A stretch of 20,875 nucleotides of DNA from Stentor coeruleus (GCA_001970955.1 MPUH01001215.1:1-20875); one strand, 5' to 3'; counted from the first letter of the stretch, positions 9,607-18,968 are shown. Translations and numbers: made by a program. Notes: a model not told the origin generated them from the letters alone.

Positions 9607-10399
9607 AAGATATTATTATAAGTTCTTGCATCTATTATCGATAATTATTTTATATAAGTTTTTTATATGATCATATTCTTAGTGTAAACTATAGTGTTGT
9701 AAGTAAATGCAATTACTGAATGATATGCTAAATATTTATGATTTAAATTTGTATGATTAGGATAATGAATTTATCTTGATGAGATTTACAATGCAATAAT
9801 TTGTATTGTTTTTAGTGATATGATTAGATAAGAGACTGCTAAAGGTCAAGAAGATTTAATAGGTAATATTTTCCTGATGATAGCGAATTATATTTAAAGG
9901 ATGATTTAAGCATGTTTATAAACTATGCTATCAATATGTGCACTATCTGGACTTAGTTTAAATTAATTATTTTAGATAGGTTTATTACTATTGGCAAAAT
10001 TTCATAATTAATTTGTTTCTTAAGATATGATAACCCACTTGCAACTAAAACGTTGAGAATAATACTGACTAAATTTATTTATCATATTTTCAGTCCCGAC
10101 AATATAATCTTGTTTGAACTGAAATATTTTAACTATCATCATAATAGAAACTGAGAGAAAACATAAATTTTTACTCTAAGCCAATAAAAGACATTCAGAG
10201 TTTAAATATTATCGAAAGAAATTGCATTAAGAATTAGAGCGTTTTATATTATAAAACGCTAAAAGCTTAGAAACCTTCATACCTCAGTGTAATTTTTTTG
10301 ACTAGAAAAACAAAAATCATGAGAAATAGTAAAACTCTTCTTTTAGCTGCACTAAAAAATCATATCTTAGTGTCTTTTTATATGTTTTTTGAATTAATA
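9607..10399. other. Intergenic region, no gene seen
   Basis: AT-rich sequence upstream of the coiled-coil gene and downstream of the next minus-strand gene. It contains a perfect 11-bp palindrome at 10238-10260, described separately. The open frame at 10298-10513 overlaps the acylated-protein gene on the other strand and is a shadow. Confidence 0.5.
10238..10260. repeat. Perfect 11-bp inverted repeat with 1-nt spacer
   Basis: The arm AGCGTTTTATA is followed by a single T and its exact reverse complement TATAAAACGCT. Each arm holds three G/C bases including CG, which makes it less likely by chance than an all-AT palindrome. It lies 140 bp beyond the stop of the minus-strand gene at 10603-10400. 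It could act as an RNA hairpin or as a binding site for a dimeric protein; no function is shown. Confidence 0.6.
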
Positions 10400-10603
10400 T
10401 TATATAATAGGAGACTTTATTGTGTCTTCAAGACCTTGGCTTGCTTCTCGCACTACAAAAAGCCTTGGCCGATTTTTTGGTTGACTTTTTGGAATCACTA
10501 TCGGAAGATTTAATGATCGTATTTGCGGTCTTTGGGTAGGTGTAGCTTCAGGCTCAACAGCTGTGACTTCTTCCGTTTTTGTTTTATATATGCAAGAACC
10601 CAT
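10400..10603 (-). CDS. Second small protein with MGxC acylation motif
   Basis: 67 residues, stop TAA. It begins MGSCIYKTKTEE: Gly2 for N-myristoylation and Cys4 for palmitoylation, followed by basic residues, so it is predicted to be a peripheral membrane protein. The body is Pro/Thr/Glu-rich and probably disordered (VEPEATPTQRPQIRSL, then IVIPKSQPKNRPRLF). No domain is recognised. Apart from the N-terminal motif it does not resemble the protein at 6240-6521. Codon use and composition differ from the flanks, which supports a real gene, but at this length the call stays tentative. Confidence 0.55.
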   Translation of the reverse strand: MGSCIYKTKTEEVTAVEPEATPTQRPQIRSLNLPIVIPKSQPKNRPRLFVVREASQGLEDTIKSPII

Positions 10604-12015
10604 TCACGTTTTATTTCCATATATCTAAAACTAATATTCTTGATTTTAATTGATTATCATGATATTTTGATTATCACTTTTATGAAGTCTAATTATTGTT
10701 TTTATATAAAACTATGATTGTGATAATATGATTATTAGGTTGAAAAAAATAAAGTCTTTTTCAAAGTGTGTTCATGAAATTGTTAATTTTTGATTTTTGT
10801 GCAAGAGTTGATATTAGACTTAGCTATTGTAGTATAGTGTTTATATTATATTGGAGTATATGGTAGTTGTTTAGAATGGCAGTATTTTAATAAGATATAT
10901 GTCATCATTTGTTGATATGCTGCATAAATTATTTAAGAAAAAAAGGTATCATATGAAAATAAGATTTGCTTGGGAATATATTGCTTTCATATAGCTTTAT
11001 AATGGGTTTATTGTTTTTAGAATTCAGATGAAGATAAGGCGGACTTTTGGATGCTTTGGATTATTAGTTGTAATGGTTACGATAATGATGTCATTCTTTT
11101 TTAGCATGTTGGCAAAGGCTTGGCTGATTTTTAATTAGACTGAATTTTATAAACCAACTTATGACACTATAAGGCTTTATTTTAGCAATCGTCTTTGTAT
11201 TCCGTTATACTGCCGTAAAATTCTAATAATCAGTGTTGTGCTTACCTATAGACTAAATTACTAACTATTAAAATATATATCTAACTTATTTAAGCACTTC
11301 CTTCATATAATAGTGAATTCTTGGTACGCGTATCTACTTCCTTAATTATTATTTTCTCCATATTTTATGGTCATAATATATAAAATGTCTTTTTATTCCT
11401 AGCACGAGAGATTTATACCTAGGTTGCTTGATTTTATCCTTTTCAGTCTTACACCTGTATTTGCATAGTAGGCTCTGCTGCAATATCACTCCAAAAAATA
11501 TATTTTTCTTTAAAATATTAGCTTTAATACAAAAACATAAATGATATTTATATCCTAATTACATAATTTTAGCTATTTTAGTCTTTGATTTCCATATTTA
11601 ATTATTAATCTTACTTCTAAAAGACCTAATTTTTTTCTCAATCCCCTTACTTTCATTTTAAGAATCGAAACTTCAAGCTTATGAGCCAAGATATTTAGCA
11701 CAAGAGATAGTTTATAATGAATATTATACTAAAAATTTTGGAATGATTTTCAGGCGGAGGCTTTCATAAGTTGATATTTAGACTAGTATTACTGAAAAGT
11801 TTTGCATTTCATAAAGTTAGTGTGATTTAGAGTTTGGATACTGGTGAGCTAACAATAATTAAGGCGGGTAGCTTAGATAGCTAATTTGAAGAATTTTTAG
11901 GGTTAGAATTTAGAGCCCAGTTGTCAGACAAGATTCTTCAAAACTGTATTTAAGCTGTTTCTGTGCTACTTCCTACTAAACTTTAATGGTTTATCTTTCC
12001 TAACCTAGAATTTAT
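10604..12015. other. 1.4-kb intergenic region, no convincing gene
   Basis: AT-rich sequence. A 36-codon frame at 11028-11138 (+) encodes a short basic start followed by a hydrophobic stretch (MKIRRTFGCFGLLVVMVTIM and so on), but an overlapping frame looks equally plausible. Two 15-nt GT..TAG strings (11006-11020 and one ending at 11104) could be introns, yet no consistent model results. The tRNA-like string near 11861 (GGCGGGTAGCTTAGATAGC) has no matching 3' acceptor strand. Nothing is called. Confidence 0.5.
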
Positions 12016-13332
12016 CTAAAGTTTAGGGGTATTTTCAGTTCTCTTATAAAACCTACGCCACTTCTCATCAACTCTGTCCAAATACACTGTACCAGGTGCA
12101 AGCTCTCCCACAGCATCCTTTGGTGAAAACCCTTTCCTCTCGTAATCCTTCTCCCTAACATTCATCCTCCTTGTATATTCTTCAGGGTCCAACTTAATCC
12201 TACTTCTAAATCCCATGATAATCCCCTGATCCATCTGCACCCTCTTCCTAGCAAAAATCCTAAACATCGAAGCTGCAAGCCCAGATCCATATGCAAACAT
12301 AACAATGCTTTTTCCCTAATTTTCACATACTTCTTCAATATCCTCAAATGCTAGTAATGACTTCAAAGACATAAAAAGTGACCCACAGTAAATATTCCCA
12401 ACTCTTTTCCCAAGCCTGGTAGCTTTTTCACACTAAATTTTAATTACCTTTTCATTCCACAAAGGTTTAAGATACTCATTAACAATTCCCCAACTCTGTT
12501 TATCTTTAGCATCAAAATGAGGCAAACGGGAACTATATAATAATCACCTAAGGTCATCAGAAGCGATTTGGAAAAAAGCTTTGATTGTCATTTTGTGGTA
12601 AGGAGCATGAAAACACCAATAATCACCCAAAGCATCCAAAGTCATTGCACCTGTCTTACGTTTTAAGTCTTCAAAACACTGACTTACAGCTTTTAAATAA
12701 CAATTCACACTAAAATGCCCATCAACCACAGGGTACTCGCTGCTTGGGATTGGCTTGTAAAAGTCATAAGCATGCTCCATATAACTAGTCCTCAAGCTAT
12801 CTAGTACCAAAGGAGCATTAGGACCTATTAAAATACCTATAGCCCCAACGCCACCAGTTGGCCTTGCTGGACCTTTTTCATACACAGCAATATCACTAGC
12901 TATAACAATACCCAATTTACCATCCCAAGATGAACTTTCCATCCAAGCCACTGTGTTAAAAAGAGCCTGAACCCCTCCATAGCATGCATTATATGAAGTT
13001 ACACCTTCAATATTGTATGAGTTTTGAAGATAAGACATTAGATAGGTTTTGGTTGATTTTGACTTGTCTTGGATTGTTTCAGTACCGATTTCTATACGAC
13101 CAATTTGACTTGGGCATATGTTATGTTTTTCTAGGAGCTGAAGGAGGACGGTAGCACTTATAGAGTTGATATCCTCACGATCACCAATGCAAGACATTTC
13201 TGTCTGACCGAGGCCGATTGTGTACTTGCCTTTAGACTCTTTATCATAATGCTCTAGGTCGGATTGGCTTATATATGTTGTTGGGATGTATAGTTCTAGA
13301 GCGAGGATTCCGATGTTTGATGGACTTGACAT
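12016..13332 (-). CDS. HMGCS: Hydroxymethylglutaryl-CoA synthase, three 15-nt introns
   Basis: Spliced model on the minus strand: 13332-12548, 12532-12448, 12432-12331, 12315-12016, giving 423 residues and stop TAG. The enzyme condenses acetyl-CoA with acetoacetyl-CoA to HMG-CoA, the committed precursor of the mevalonate (isoprenoid and sterol) pathway. The catalytic triad is intact: Glu85 in IEIGTETIQDKSKS, the acyl-carrying Cys117 in NACYGG, and His242 in WCFHAPYHK. Other family signatures are MESSSWDG, GPARPTGGVGA, LIGPNAPL and YDFYKP followed by EYPVVDGHFS. The C-terminal domain continues across the introns with GNIYCGSLFMSLKSL, FAYGSGLAASMF, PEEYTRRMNVRE, and ends with APGTVYLDRVDEKWRRFY. 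At 423 residues it is slightly shorter than animal enzymes and lacks an obvious mitochondrial presequence, so it is probably the cytosolic form. The first exon alone would give a truncated 262-residue protein. Confidence 0.95.
12316..12330 (-). other. 15-nt intron 3 of HMG-CoA synthase
   Basis: GTATGTGAAAATTAG on the minus strand, phase 0, with an in-frame TAG. Exon 3 is 102 nt (34 codons), and removal joins it to the conserved final exon. Confidence 0.92.
12433..12447 (-). other. 15-nt intron 2 of HMG-CoA synthase
   Basis: GTAATTAAAATTTAG on the minus strand, phase 0, with an in-frame TAG at its end. Exon 2 is 85 nt, so the combined exons return exactly to frame. Confidence 0.92.
12533..12547 (-). 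other. 15-nt intron 1 of HMG-CoA synthase
   Basis: GTGATTATTATATAG on the minus strand, phase 2. Retention puts TGA in frame right after residue 262 of the unspliced reading. Removal makes a Ser codon across the junction and continues the conserved C-terminal half. Confidence 0.92.
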
Positions 13333-14180
13333 TATTAGAAAATTTGTTTTTGCAGTGATGAGGGTTTTGGGTGTGGAAATGAACTTTTTGAATGAAAAGA
13401 ATTAAAAGGTAAGTATTACTGAAATGGAGGTTAAATTAGATTGGAATGAATTTTTAGATAGATTATAAGGATTTTTGTATTTTTTTAATAGGATATGCTA
13501 TTTTTTTTGAGATGGATTGTATAGTATTTTTACTGATTTAATGAAATTTTATAAAGTTTTGGATGAGAATATAAGATAAAAAGTGTTTAGTTATATGAAA
13601 ATATTTGGGATAAATCATGAGACTTATAGATTTCTACTATTAAAATGATGTAGTAGAAAAGCTTGGAAACTGAAGTGGTGGAATTGATTGAATATTTAAG
13701 GATTTGAATTTAAAGATCTGTTATTGCTTGCTCTTTTATATGATAATTAATTAGATTAGTGAGTGATTTGTTAGCAGCATTGCTTGATTAGTTAATAAAC
13801 TTAATAAATTTTAAAAGCTTATAATCAAGCTAAAACAAAAAATTATATTATATAGAAGAAACTATCAAATGTTTACTCTTAAAAACAAAAACTTTAACTC
13901 ATTGGAACTCTAGTAGCACCAAAACTTAATGTAAAAGAGTATTTCATAAAATCATTCGTAAAATTAAAACTATTATTTCTCCCAGCCTCTACTATATACA
14001 ATACGTAAATCATACAAATTACTTTAATACCAGCAACCATGATTATTCAAAAATTCATCAAATCCTCACTATCTCATTACAGTACTATAGTTCTAATATT
14101 CCCCAAACTAAGCCTACAATAAAATCAATCTCTAACACCGATTCCATAGCTCTCTGAATATGAAACTTCCCTATAAAAAT
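13333..14180. other. Divergent promoter region of HMG-CoA synthase and CFAP20
   Basis: 850 bp between two divergent genes. The left part is G-rich on + (13321-13440: 31 G, 5 C by hand) and the right part is C-rich on + (13981-14160: 48 C, 10 G), so each gene has a C-rich leader on its own coding strand. No TATA box or other promoter motif can be singled out in such AT-rich DNA, and no gene is seen. Confidence 0.55.
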
Positions 14181-14753
14181 ATGTTTAAGAACACTTTTCA
14201 ATCAGGATTCCTGTCTATCCTCTACAGCATAGGCAGTAAACCCCTACAGATCTGGGACAAAAGCGTGAGAAATGGGCACATCAAGCGTATAACCGATACC
14301 GACATACAAAGTTCAGTCCTAGAAATAATGGGAACCAACGTTTCAACAACTTTTATTACCTGCCCAGCTGACCCAAATCAAACTCTTGGTATAAAACTCC
14401 CATTCTTGGTTATGATAATCAAAAACCTTAAAAAATATTTTACGTTTGAAGTTCAGGTTTTAGATGATAAAAACATTAGAAGACGGTTCAGAGCTTCTAA
14501 CTATCAAAGCACAACCCGAGTCAAACCTTTTATTTGTACAATGCCTATGAGACTAGATGAAGGGTGGAATCAGATACAGTTTAATTTATCTGATTTTACG
14601 AGAAGGGCATATGGGACTAATTATATAGAAACTTTGCGTGTACAATTGCATGCTAACTGTAGGCTAAGAAGGATTTACTTTTCTGATCGGCTTTACTCAG
14701 AAGAAGAGTTGCCTCCTGAGTTCAAGCTTTTCTTGCCTTTGCAAAAACAGTAA
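14181..14753 (+). CDS. CFAP20: CFAP20 (BUG22), ciliary doublet-microtubule protein
   Basis: 190 residues from the ATG at 14181, stop TAA. CFAP20 lies at the inner junction between the A and B tubules of ciliary doublet microtubules and is needed for proper beating and tubulin modification in ciliates. It is one of the most conserved ciliary proteins. Diagnostic stretches are [90 protein letters not shown] and [18 protein letters not shown]. An in-frame ATG at 14160 would add seven residues; 14181 is preferred because the conserved family start is MFKNTFQSG. The length matches the usual 190-195 residues. No intron is present. Confidence 0.97.
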   Translation: MFKNTFQSGFLSILYSIGSKPLQIWDKSVRNGHIKRITDTDIQSSVLEIMGTNVSTTFITCPADPNQTLGIKLPFLVMIIKNLKKYFTFEVQVLDDKNIRRRFRASNYQSTTRVKPFICTMPMRLDEGWNQIQFNLSDFTRRAYGTNYIETLRVQLHANCRLRRIYFSDRLYSEEELPPEFKLFLPLQKQ

Positions 14754-14923
14754 AGGAAGGAAATTAGCTTTAATAATCAGTTTATTTGGCTTTACTTGAT
14801 AAAGACTGGAAATAGTTTATTTTGTGCTTCTTATCTTCATTGTTATATAAAATTACAATATTTTGATATATTTTAAAAGTCTTTTATTAAAGATTATGCT
14901 AATATTTATTAGTAACCATTTAG

Positions 14924-15865
14924 ATGATGAACACTGAAGACAAGCAAGAGAAGTATTGCAGCATTTGCTTTATAGAATTTTCAATTTGGGGTATGCGAAA
15001 ACAGTATTGCGGGTTTTGCTTTAGGCCAGTATGTGCAAGGTGTTCTATGCAAAAAGCTTATCAAGCTGAATCTCACATGCTAAAGCGCAAATGCGATACT
15101 TGCCATAGCGAGTCAATCAAAGACTCTGTGATAAACCAGAACCGTATCGAGATTGAAAGGCTGAAATTTGAGATTTCAAATCTGCAAAAAAGACTTGAAC
15201 TCGAACAAATAAATATACAAAAAGAACGAAAAAACATCGAAGACTTAAACTCCATAATCGAAGAAACCAAAGAAGATACTGTAAATCGAGAACAAGAAAT
15301 GATAGAAGAAATGAAACTACTCGAACAAGATCTTGAAAAAATAACCTCAGACTATCAAGAACTAGTCTCTAGAATGGAATTTTTATCCCTTCAAAACCAC
15401 GAACTTGACATCAAAGCCCAAAACCTCAAAGAGCAAATAGAAGATTTTACAATAAAACCAATAACTGAAATCAATGAAAAAATTCAAAGCCTCAAACAAG
15501 ACATAAAAAGACTCAATCTTAAGCTTAAATCTGATTGTCCTTTAAGTCCTCTAATCAAAGATACAAGCATAATAAAAATAAAAGAAGAGATTCTCAATCT
15601 GCGAAATGAAAAAAATAGTATTTTGACCAAAATTGCTGAGTGTAAAGAAGTTGAAATAATCAAAGAGTCAAATATATCAATGCTTTTGACAACACTTTCT
15701 AATAGTTCTACAGCACCTGATTTGAATTTTATATGTAGAAGCTTTGAGGATGAAGAAATCCTCAGACAGCAGCAGGATGAAATTGCTGAGCTAAGGGCGA
15801 AAATTGCGAAAAGGAATAGGAAAAATGATTTAGAAAATAAAAAATGCACATGCGGAATTGTTTAG
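14924..15865 (+). CDS. FYVE-like zinc-finger protein with long coiled coil
   Basis: 313 residues, stop TAG. An in-frame ATG is also the second codon, so the start is 14924 or 14927. Eight cysteines (12, 15, 29, 32, 37, 40, 57, 60) have the spacing of a two-zinc FYVE finger: C-x2-C-x13-C-x2-C-x4-C-x2-C-x16-C-x2-C. Classical FYVE fingers bind PI3P on endosomes through an R-(R/K)-HHCR motif; here the matching stretch is RKQYCGFC, lacking both histidines, and the N-terminal WxxD is absent, so lipid binding is uncertain. Residues about 68-300 are a nearly continuous coiled coil rich in Glu, Lys, Ile and Leu. The tail CTCGIV is unusual and carries two further cysteines. It may be a membrane tether or scaffold. 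The 170 bp to CFAP20 upstream show no recognised signal. Confidence 0.8.
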   Translation: MMNTEDKQEKYCSICFIEFSIWGMRKQYCGFCFRPVCARCSMQKAYQAESHMLKRKCDTCHSESIKDSVINQNRIEIERLKFEISNLQKRLELEQINIQKERKNIEDLNSIIEETKEDTVNREQEMIEEMKLLEQDLEKITSDYQELVSRMEFLSLQNHELDIKAQNLKEQIEDFTIKPITEINEKIQSLKQDIKRLNLKLKSDCPLSPLIKDTSIIKIKEEILNLRNEKNSILTKIAECKEVEIIKESNISMLLTTLSNSSTAPDLNFICRSFEDEEILRQQQDEIAELRAKIAKRNRKNDLENKKCTCGIV

Positions 15866-16327
15866 GATGTGTATAATAAAGGGTTTTGGAGGATTTTTAT
15901 GGTTTTTATATGGTTTAGGCTAATAATGAAATTATTGTTTTTGGGTTTGAGGTAAAGATTAGTAATGATTGGGGAATGATATAATAAATTAAATAAATAA
16001 CTTGTCAGAATCTGAACCTAAGATGCCAAATTGAGGATGAATAAAAGAAAAACACTTGAAGAAATTGTCGTTGGGCTATCCTGATGATGAAAAAAAAATT
16101 GGATTTGATGAATTTGGGTATTTTTATTTGATCAAATGCTAAAAATGATGAAGAAATTTTTAGTGATTGACAACTTAACACTGAGAATAGAAGAAAAAGT
16201 ATTGATATATCGTAAGGGAAAAGAATCTGCTGACAAGATATGGATTTATAAAATGATCATGCAAAACAGAGGAAATTTACTTTTTACTCTTTATAGTTAT
16301 CATTATATTCTTCTAATTCAATACAAA
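15866..16327. other. Convergent intergenic region with coding-like shards
   Basis: Lies between the 3' ends of two convergent genes. 15841-15960 is extremely C-poor on + (31 G, 4 C by hand). 15993-16142 contains a frame that would read as a smooth acidic and basic peptide only if two TGA codons were translated. An overlapping standard frame runs from 16136 to 16417 (+) into the neighbouring gene's 3' end. Neither is supported well enough to call as a gene. Confidence 0.45.
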
Positions 16328-17137
16328 TTATATATCTCTTCTCACTATCGGACTAAGAAAATATTTATTTCTCGCGGATATTTTTTCTATAAATTTTTCT
16401 GCAAGGCTAGATCTTGACCTAAGAGTCGGCATGAAAATGCTTTTGAAAAAATCTTTGACGTTCTCTTGAGATTTGGAAGAGTTTTCAGTTATAAATTCCT
16501 CATTCCTAAACCTATCAAACTGATTACCTCCAGCCCTAATAATCCCGCTATCTACAAAAACCCTATCGAAATACCCATTATTATATTTCCTTCTAAGTTT
16601 TTTCGTATTTTTTTGCAATACCCCAATATTAACATCAACTTTAGGATAATCCCATATAACTTTATTATCTTTATTTTCATTCAATACTTCATCTGTTATA
16701 TTAACGCTTTTTTTCAAGGGTTTGAGTTTCGTCTTATTTCCTAAACCTTTCATAGGGAAAATTTTATTAGCTTCATTAAATCTCATAATAAATTCCTTTT
16801 TATTCTTGTTTCCATCAGGTATATGCTTTATATGTAAAGTTGTATTTGTTTTTTTTTCGATACCCAGAATCGAGTCCACTTTCTTTATAGTAAATTCTGT
16901 TTTAGGTATCATATCTACCTTTGGGAGGATTTCATCTGAGACCTTTGATCCTTTTCTTATTACTACAGGAGGCAAAGATAAGGTTTTTTTCCTTTTTAGA
17001 GGCCTTGACTGGAGATCAGGAGAGGGGTCATCGATACTCCAGCTGCTGATATCGTTAAGAGGGGTGCTTGAGATTATGGTACAGAAATTATCATCTTCGT
17101 TTATTAAGGACTCGATAAGCTGGATTTCTTTTTTCAT
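16328..17137 (-). CDS. Basic, largely disordered protein, function unknown
   Basis: 269 residues, stop TAA, not recognised. The N-terminus is acidic (MKKEIQLIESLINEDDNF) and is followed by Ser/Pro-rich sequence and a basic patch (SRPLKRKKTLSLPPVVIRKG) that could be a nuclear-localisation signal. The middle is Lys/Asn-rich with little predicted structure. Residues about 168-215 are more ordered (IWDYPKVDVNIGVLQKN, then YFDRVFVDSGIIRAGG), and the C-terminus has a basic amphipathic segment (DFFKSIFMPTLRSRSSLAEK). Three open frames on the opposite strand at 16136-16417, 16466-16744 and 16722-17144 are shadows, being Phe/Ile-rich. The intact frame and complex sequence support a gene, but no function is offered. 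Confidence 0.65.
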   Translation of the reverse strand: MKKEIQLIESLINEDDNFCTIISSTPLNDISSWSIDDPSPDLQSRPLKRKKTLSLPPVVIRKGSKVSDEILPKVDMIPKTEFTIKKVDSILGIEKKTNTTLHIKHIPDGNKNKKEFIMRFNEANKIFPMKGLGNKTKLKPLKKSVNITDEVLNENKDNKVIWDYPKVDVNIGVLQKNTKKLRRKYNNGYFDRVFVDSGIIRAGGNQFDRFRNEEFITENSSKSQENVKDFFKSIFMPTLRSRSSLAEKFIEKISARNKYFLSPIVRRDI

Positions 17138-17600
17138 TGTTTAATATTGTTGGAAATTATATGGAAGATGCTTTTGTATAGAAATACAGATTTTTAAATA
17201 TGCTTACTAAAATCTTTTAATTAAATTTGCTGTGCTAAGTTTATAGTATTTTTTATAATTTTAGTCAATTTTAGAATTATTCTAGTTATATTTCTTATAA
17301 TTTTGCTTCAAAATAAATAATAATATTTCTACATCATTTAGGCTTAAAATCTATTACTTTCAAGCTTCTTACTATGCTTTATTAAATTCATATTATATTA
17401 AATTAAAGTTATAACTTTTTATCTACATAATCCCAGTCAAGTATTATTATATGCAAGCAAAATGAGATATTTTAGATAGAAACATGCTATGAAATCTAGG
17501 GATATCTGTTAAAAATTGAATACTTTATCTCAAACTTGGCTTGGTTTTTTATAGGTATTAAGCTGATATGCAATATTGCAGATAGGATGATATATAAAGT

Positions 17601-17754
17601 AAATAAAAAATGCGAAAAATATATCATGACTTATAAAGAAAATGAAAATACTACAGCTATTTTGCAAGTAAATATAAATTAAATAAAAAATGCAAAAGGC
17701 GCACCAAAGACTTTTAAAGAAAATGAGAACACTACAGCTATTTTACAAGTAAAT
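17601..17754. repeat. Imperfect 80-bp tandem duplication
   Basis: Copy 1 (17601-17673) and copy 2 (17681-17754) both start AAATAAAAAATGC and both contain AAAGAAAATGA followed by an ACTACAGCTATTTT core and CAAGTAAAT. The central part differs more. In one + frame the shared core reads KENENTTAILQVN in both copies, and the three base differences there (GAA/GAG, AAT/AAC, TTG/TTA) are all synonymous. A TAA separates the copies in that frame. Confidence 0.8.
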
Positions 17755-18799
17755 AAATAAAATAACAGATTAATCTATTGCATTATATAAAAACTATTAT
17801 CGCTCTCTTTTTTCATATAAGAATTTTACTTTTTAATATATTTAACGTTCACATCTCTCATGTATAATTCATAGATTCTTTTTCTATTGTGCAGAAACCT
17901 TGGGTACTAAGTATCAAATTGTTCCAAGTACCCTATTTATTTAGTCAGTCTTATATCATACTCCACCTTTAACATCTAAATCATATTTTTCCTAAAATTT
18001 AAAGATAGATTTAAAGTCCATACATTTTAATTGGTAGTGAAATTATTTAGGAAATGATATTGAAATAAAAATAACAAAAATTGAGAAACTGGAGACAATT
18101 AAAAGTAAGAGTTCATAAATATGAGTGATATTTTGTTTAAATTCTAATATTGTATGCATAAAATATCTGTAAATGCAACTATTCTAGCTGTCTTACCTGA
18201 GAAAACTTCTACTATATAAGTCAGCAATGCAGATCATAAATAATTACTCAGATATAATTCCATATTATAAAAAGAAACTTATTACTATGAATAAGTGTCA
18301 ATCAGCATCACTCATATTTATAATCCTTGTTAGCCTTTCAAACTCCATTTTCTATTAAAATCAAATACAATTTTAAACTCTTAGCTTCATTTTTATTAAG
18401 AAGTCTGCTATAAACTTTCCGTAAAAAAAAAATTTAATTTATTGTAATTTTGAGTTCAAGTTAAAATAAATACGAGCTACTAATTTAATCTTGGAATTAC
18501 ATATTATTAGTGTGGTAGTTAAAGAGAATTGTTGTGCTATTCAACTAAATTGTTTTAGAAAGTATATATACTCATAAGATATTAAAATAGCTCCGATTTT
18601 TATCAAATGCTTTTTTAATTAGTAATTGCTAAGGTACTCCTTAGAGTTGATATTTTTATAATTTTTTTTAACAGAAATCATAAGAAAATTTTCTATCTAT
18701 AGCAAAATTTGTCTTAGCAAAAAATATTTGTATTTAATTAAAATTTACTTTATTTAAATCAAGGCTTTTATAACTCTAGCCTCTTTATATACATTAACT

Positions 18800-18822
18800 A
18801 ACAATAGTCGNAACAATAGTCG
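18800..18822. other. Ambiguous base flanked by an 11-bp direct repeat
   Basis: AACAATAGTCG occurs directly before and directly after the single N at 18811. This is typical of two contigs joined with a short unmerged overlap, so one copy is probably an assembly artefact rather than biology. Confidence 0.75.
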
Positions 18823-18968
18823 TCATCATTTGATGGAAAATAATTCATATAAATGCCGAATAAAATGAAAATTATTTATCCATGTTTAAACTAATCAGGG
18901 CTCGTTCATAATCAATACTCACAAAATATTATCCTGACTCATTTTAAATGGAAAGATTGTGACTATAA

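Larger units (their letters stand above)
17138..18968. other. 1.8-kb intergenic region with tandem repeat and gap base
   Basis: AT-rich DNA between the divergent unknown gene and the aminotransferase gene. It holds an imperfect 80-bp tandem duplication at 17601-17754, a single N at 18811 flanked by an 11-bp direct repeat, and otherwise simple AT-rich sequence. No gene is called. Confidence 0.5.

Noticed and set aside
11861..11935. tRNA-like start GGCGGGTAGCTTAGATAGC
   Set aside because: No 3' acceptor strand complementary to GGCGGGT, no proper T-loop and no clear anticodon stem.
12544..13332. HMG-CoA synthase as a truncated 262-residue pseudogene
   Set aside because: Three 15-nt introns restore the complete C-terminal domain with every junction in frame, so the gene is intact.
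13424..13467. 14-codon frame MEVKLDWNEFLDRL with a nearby 15-nt GT..TAG string
   Set aside because: The frame meets TAA before the putative intron. Short protein-like frames are expected in this G-rich, C-poor leader of HMG-CoA synthase.
14160..14180. Upstream in-frame ATG of CFAP20 as the true start
   Set aside because: The family starts at MFKNTFQSG, encoded from 14181. The extra seven residues have no counterpart in known CFAP20 proteins, though use of both ATGs cannot be excluded.
17161..18054. + frame free of TGA for about 300 codons if TAA/TAG are read as Gln
   Set aside because: At about 20% GC only a few TGA codons are expected over this length, and comparable stretches occur elsewhere in the window. 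Only the short repeat at 17601-17754 shows any sign of coding constraint.
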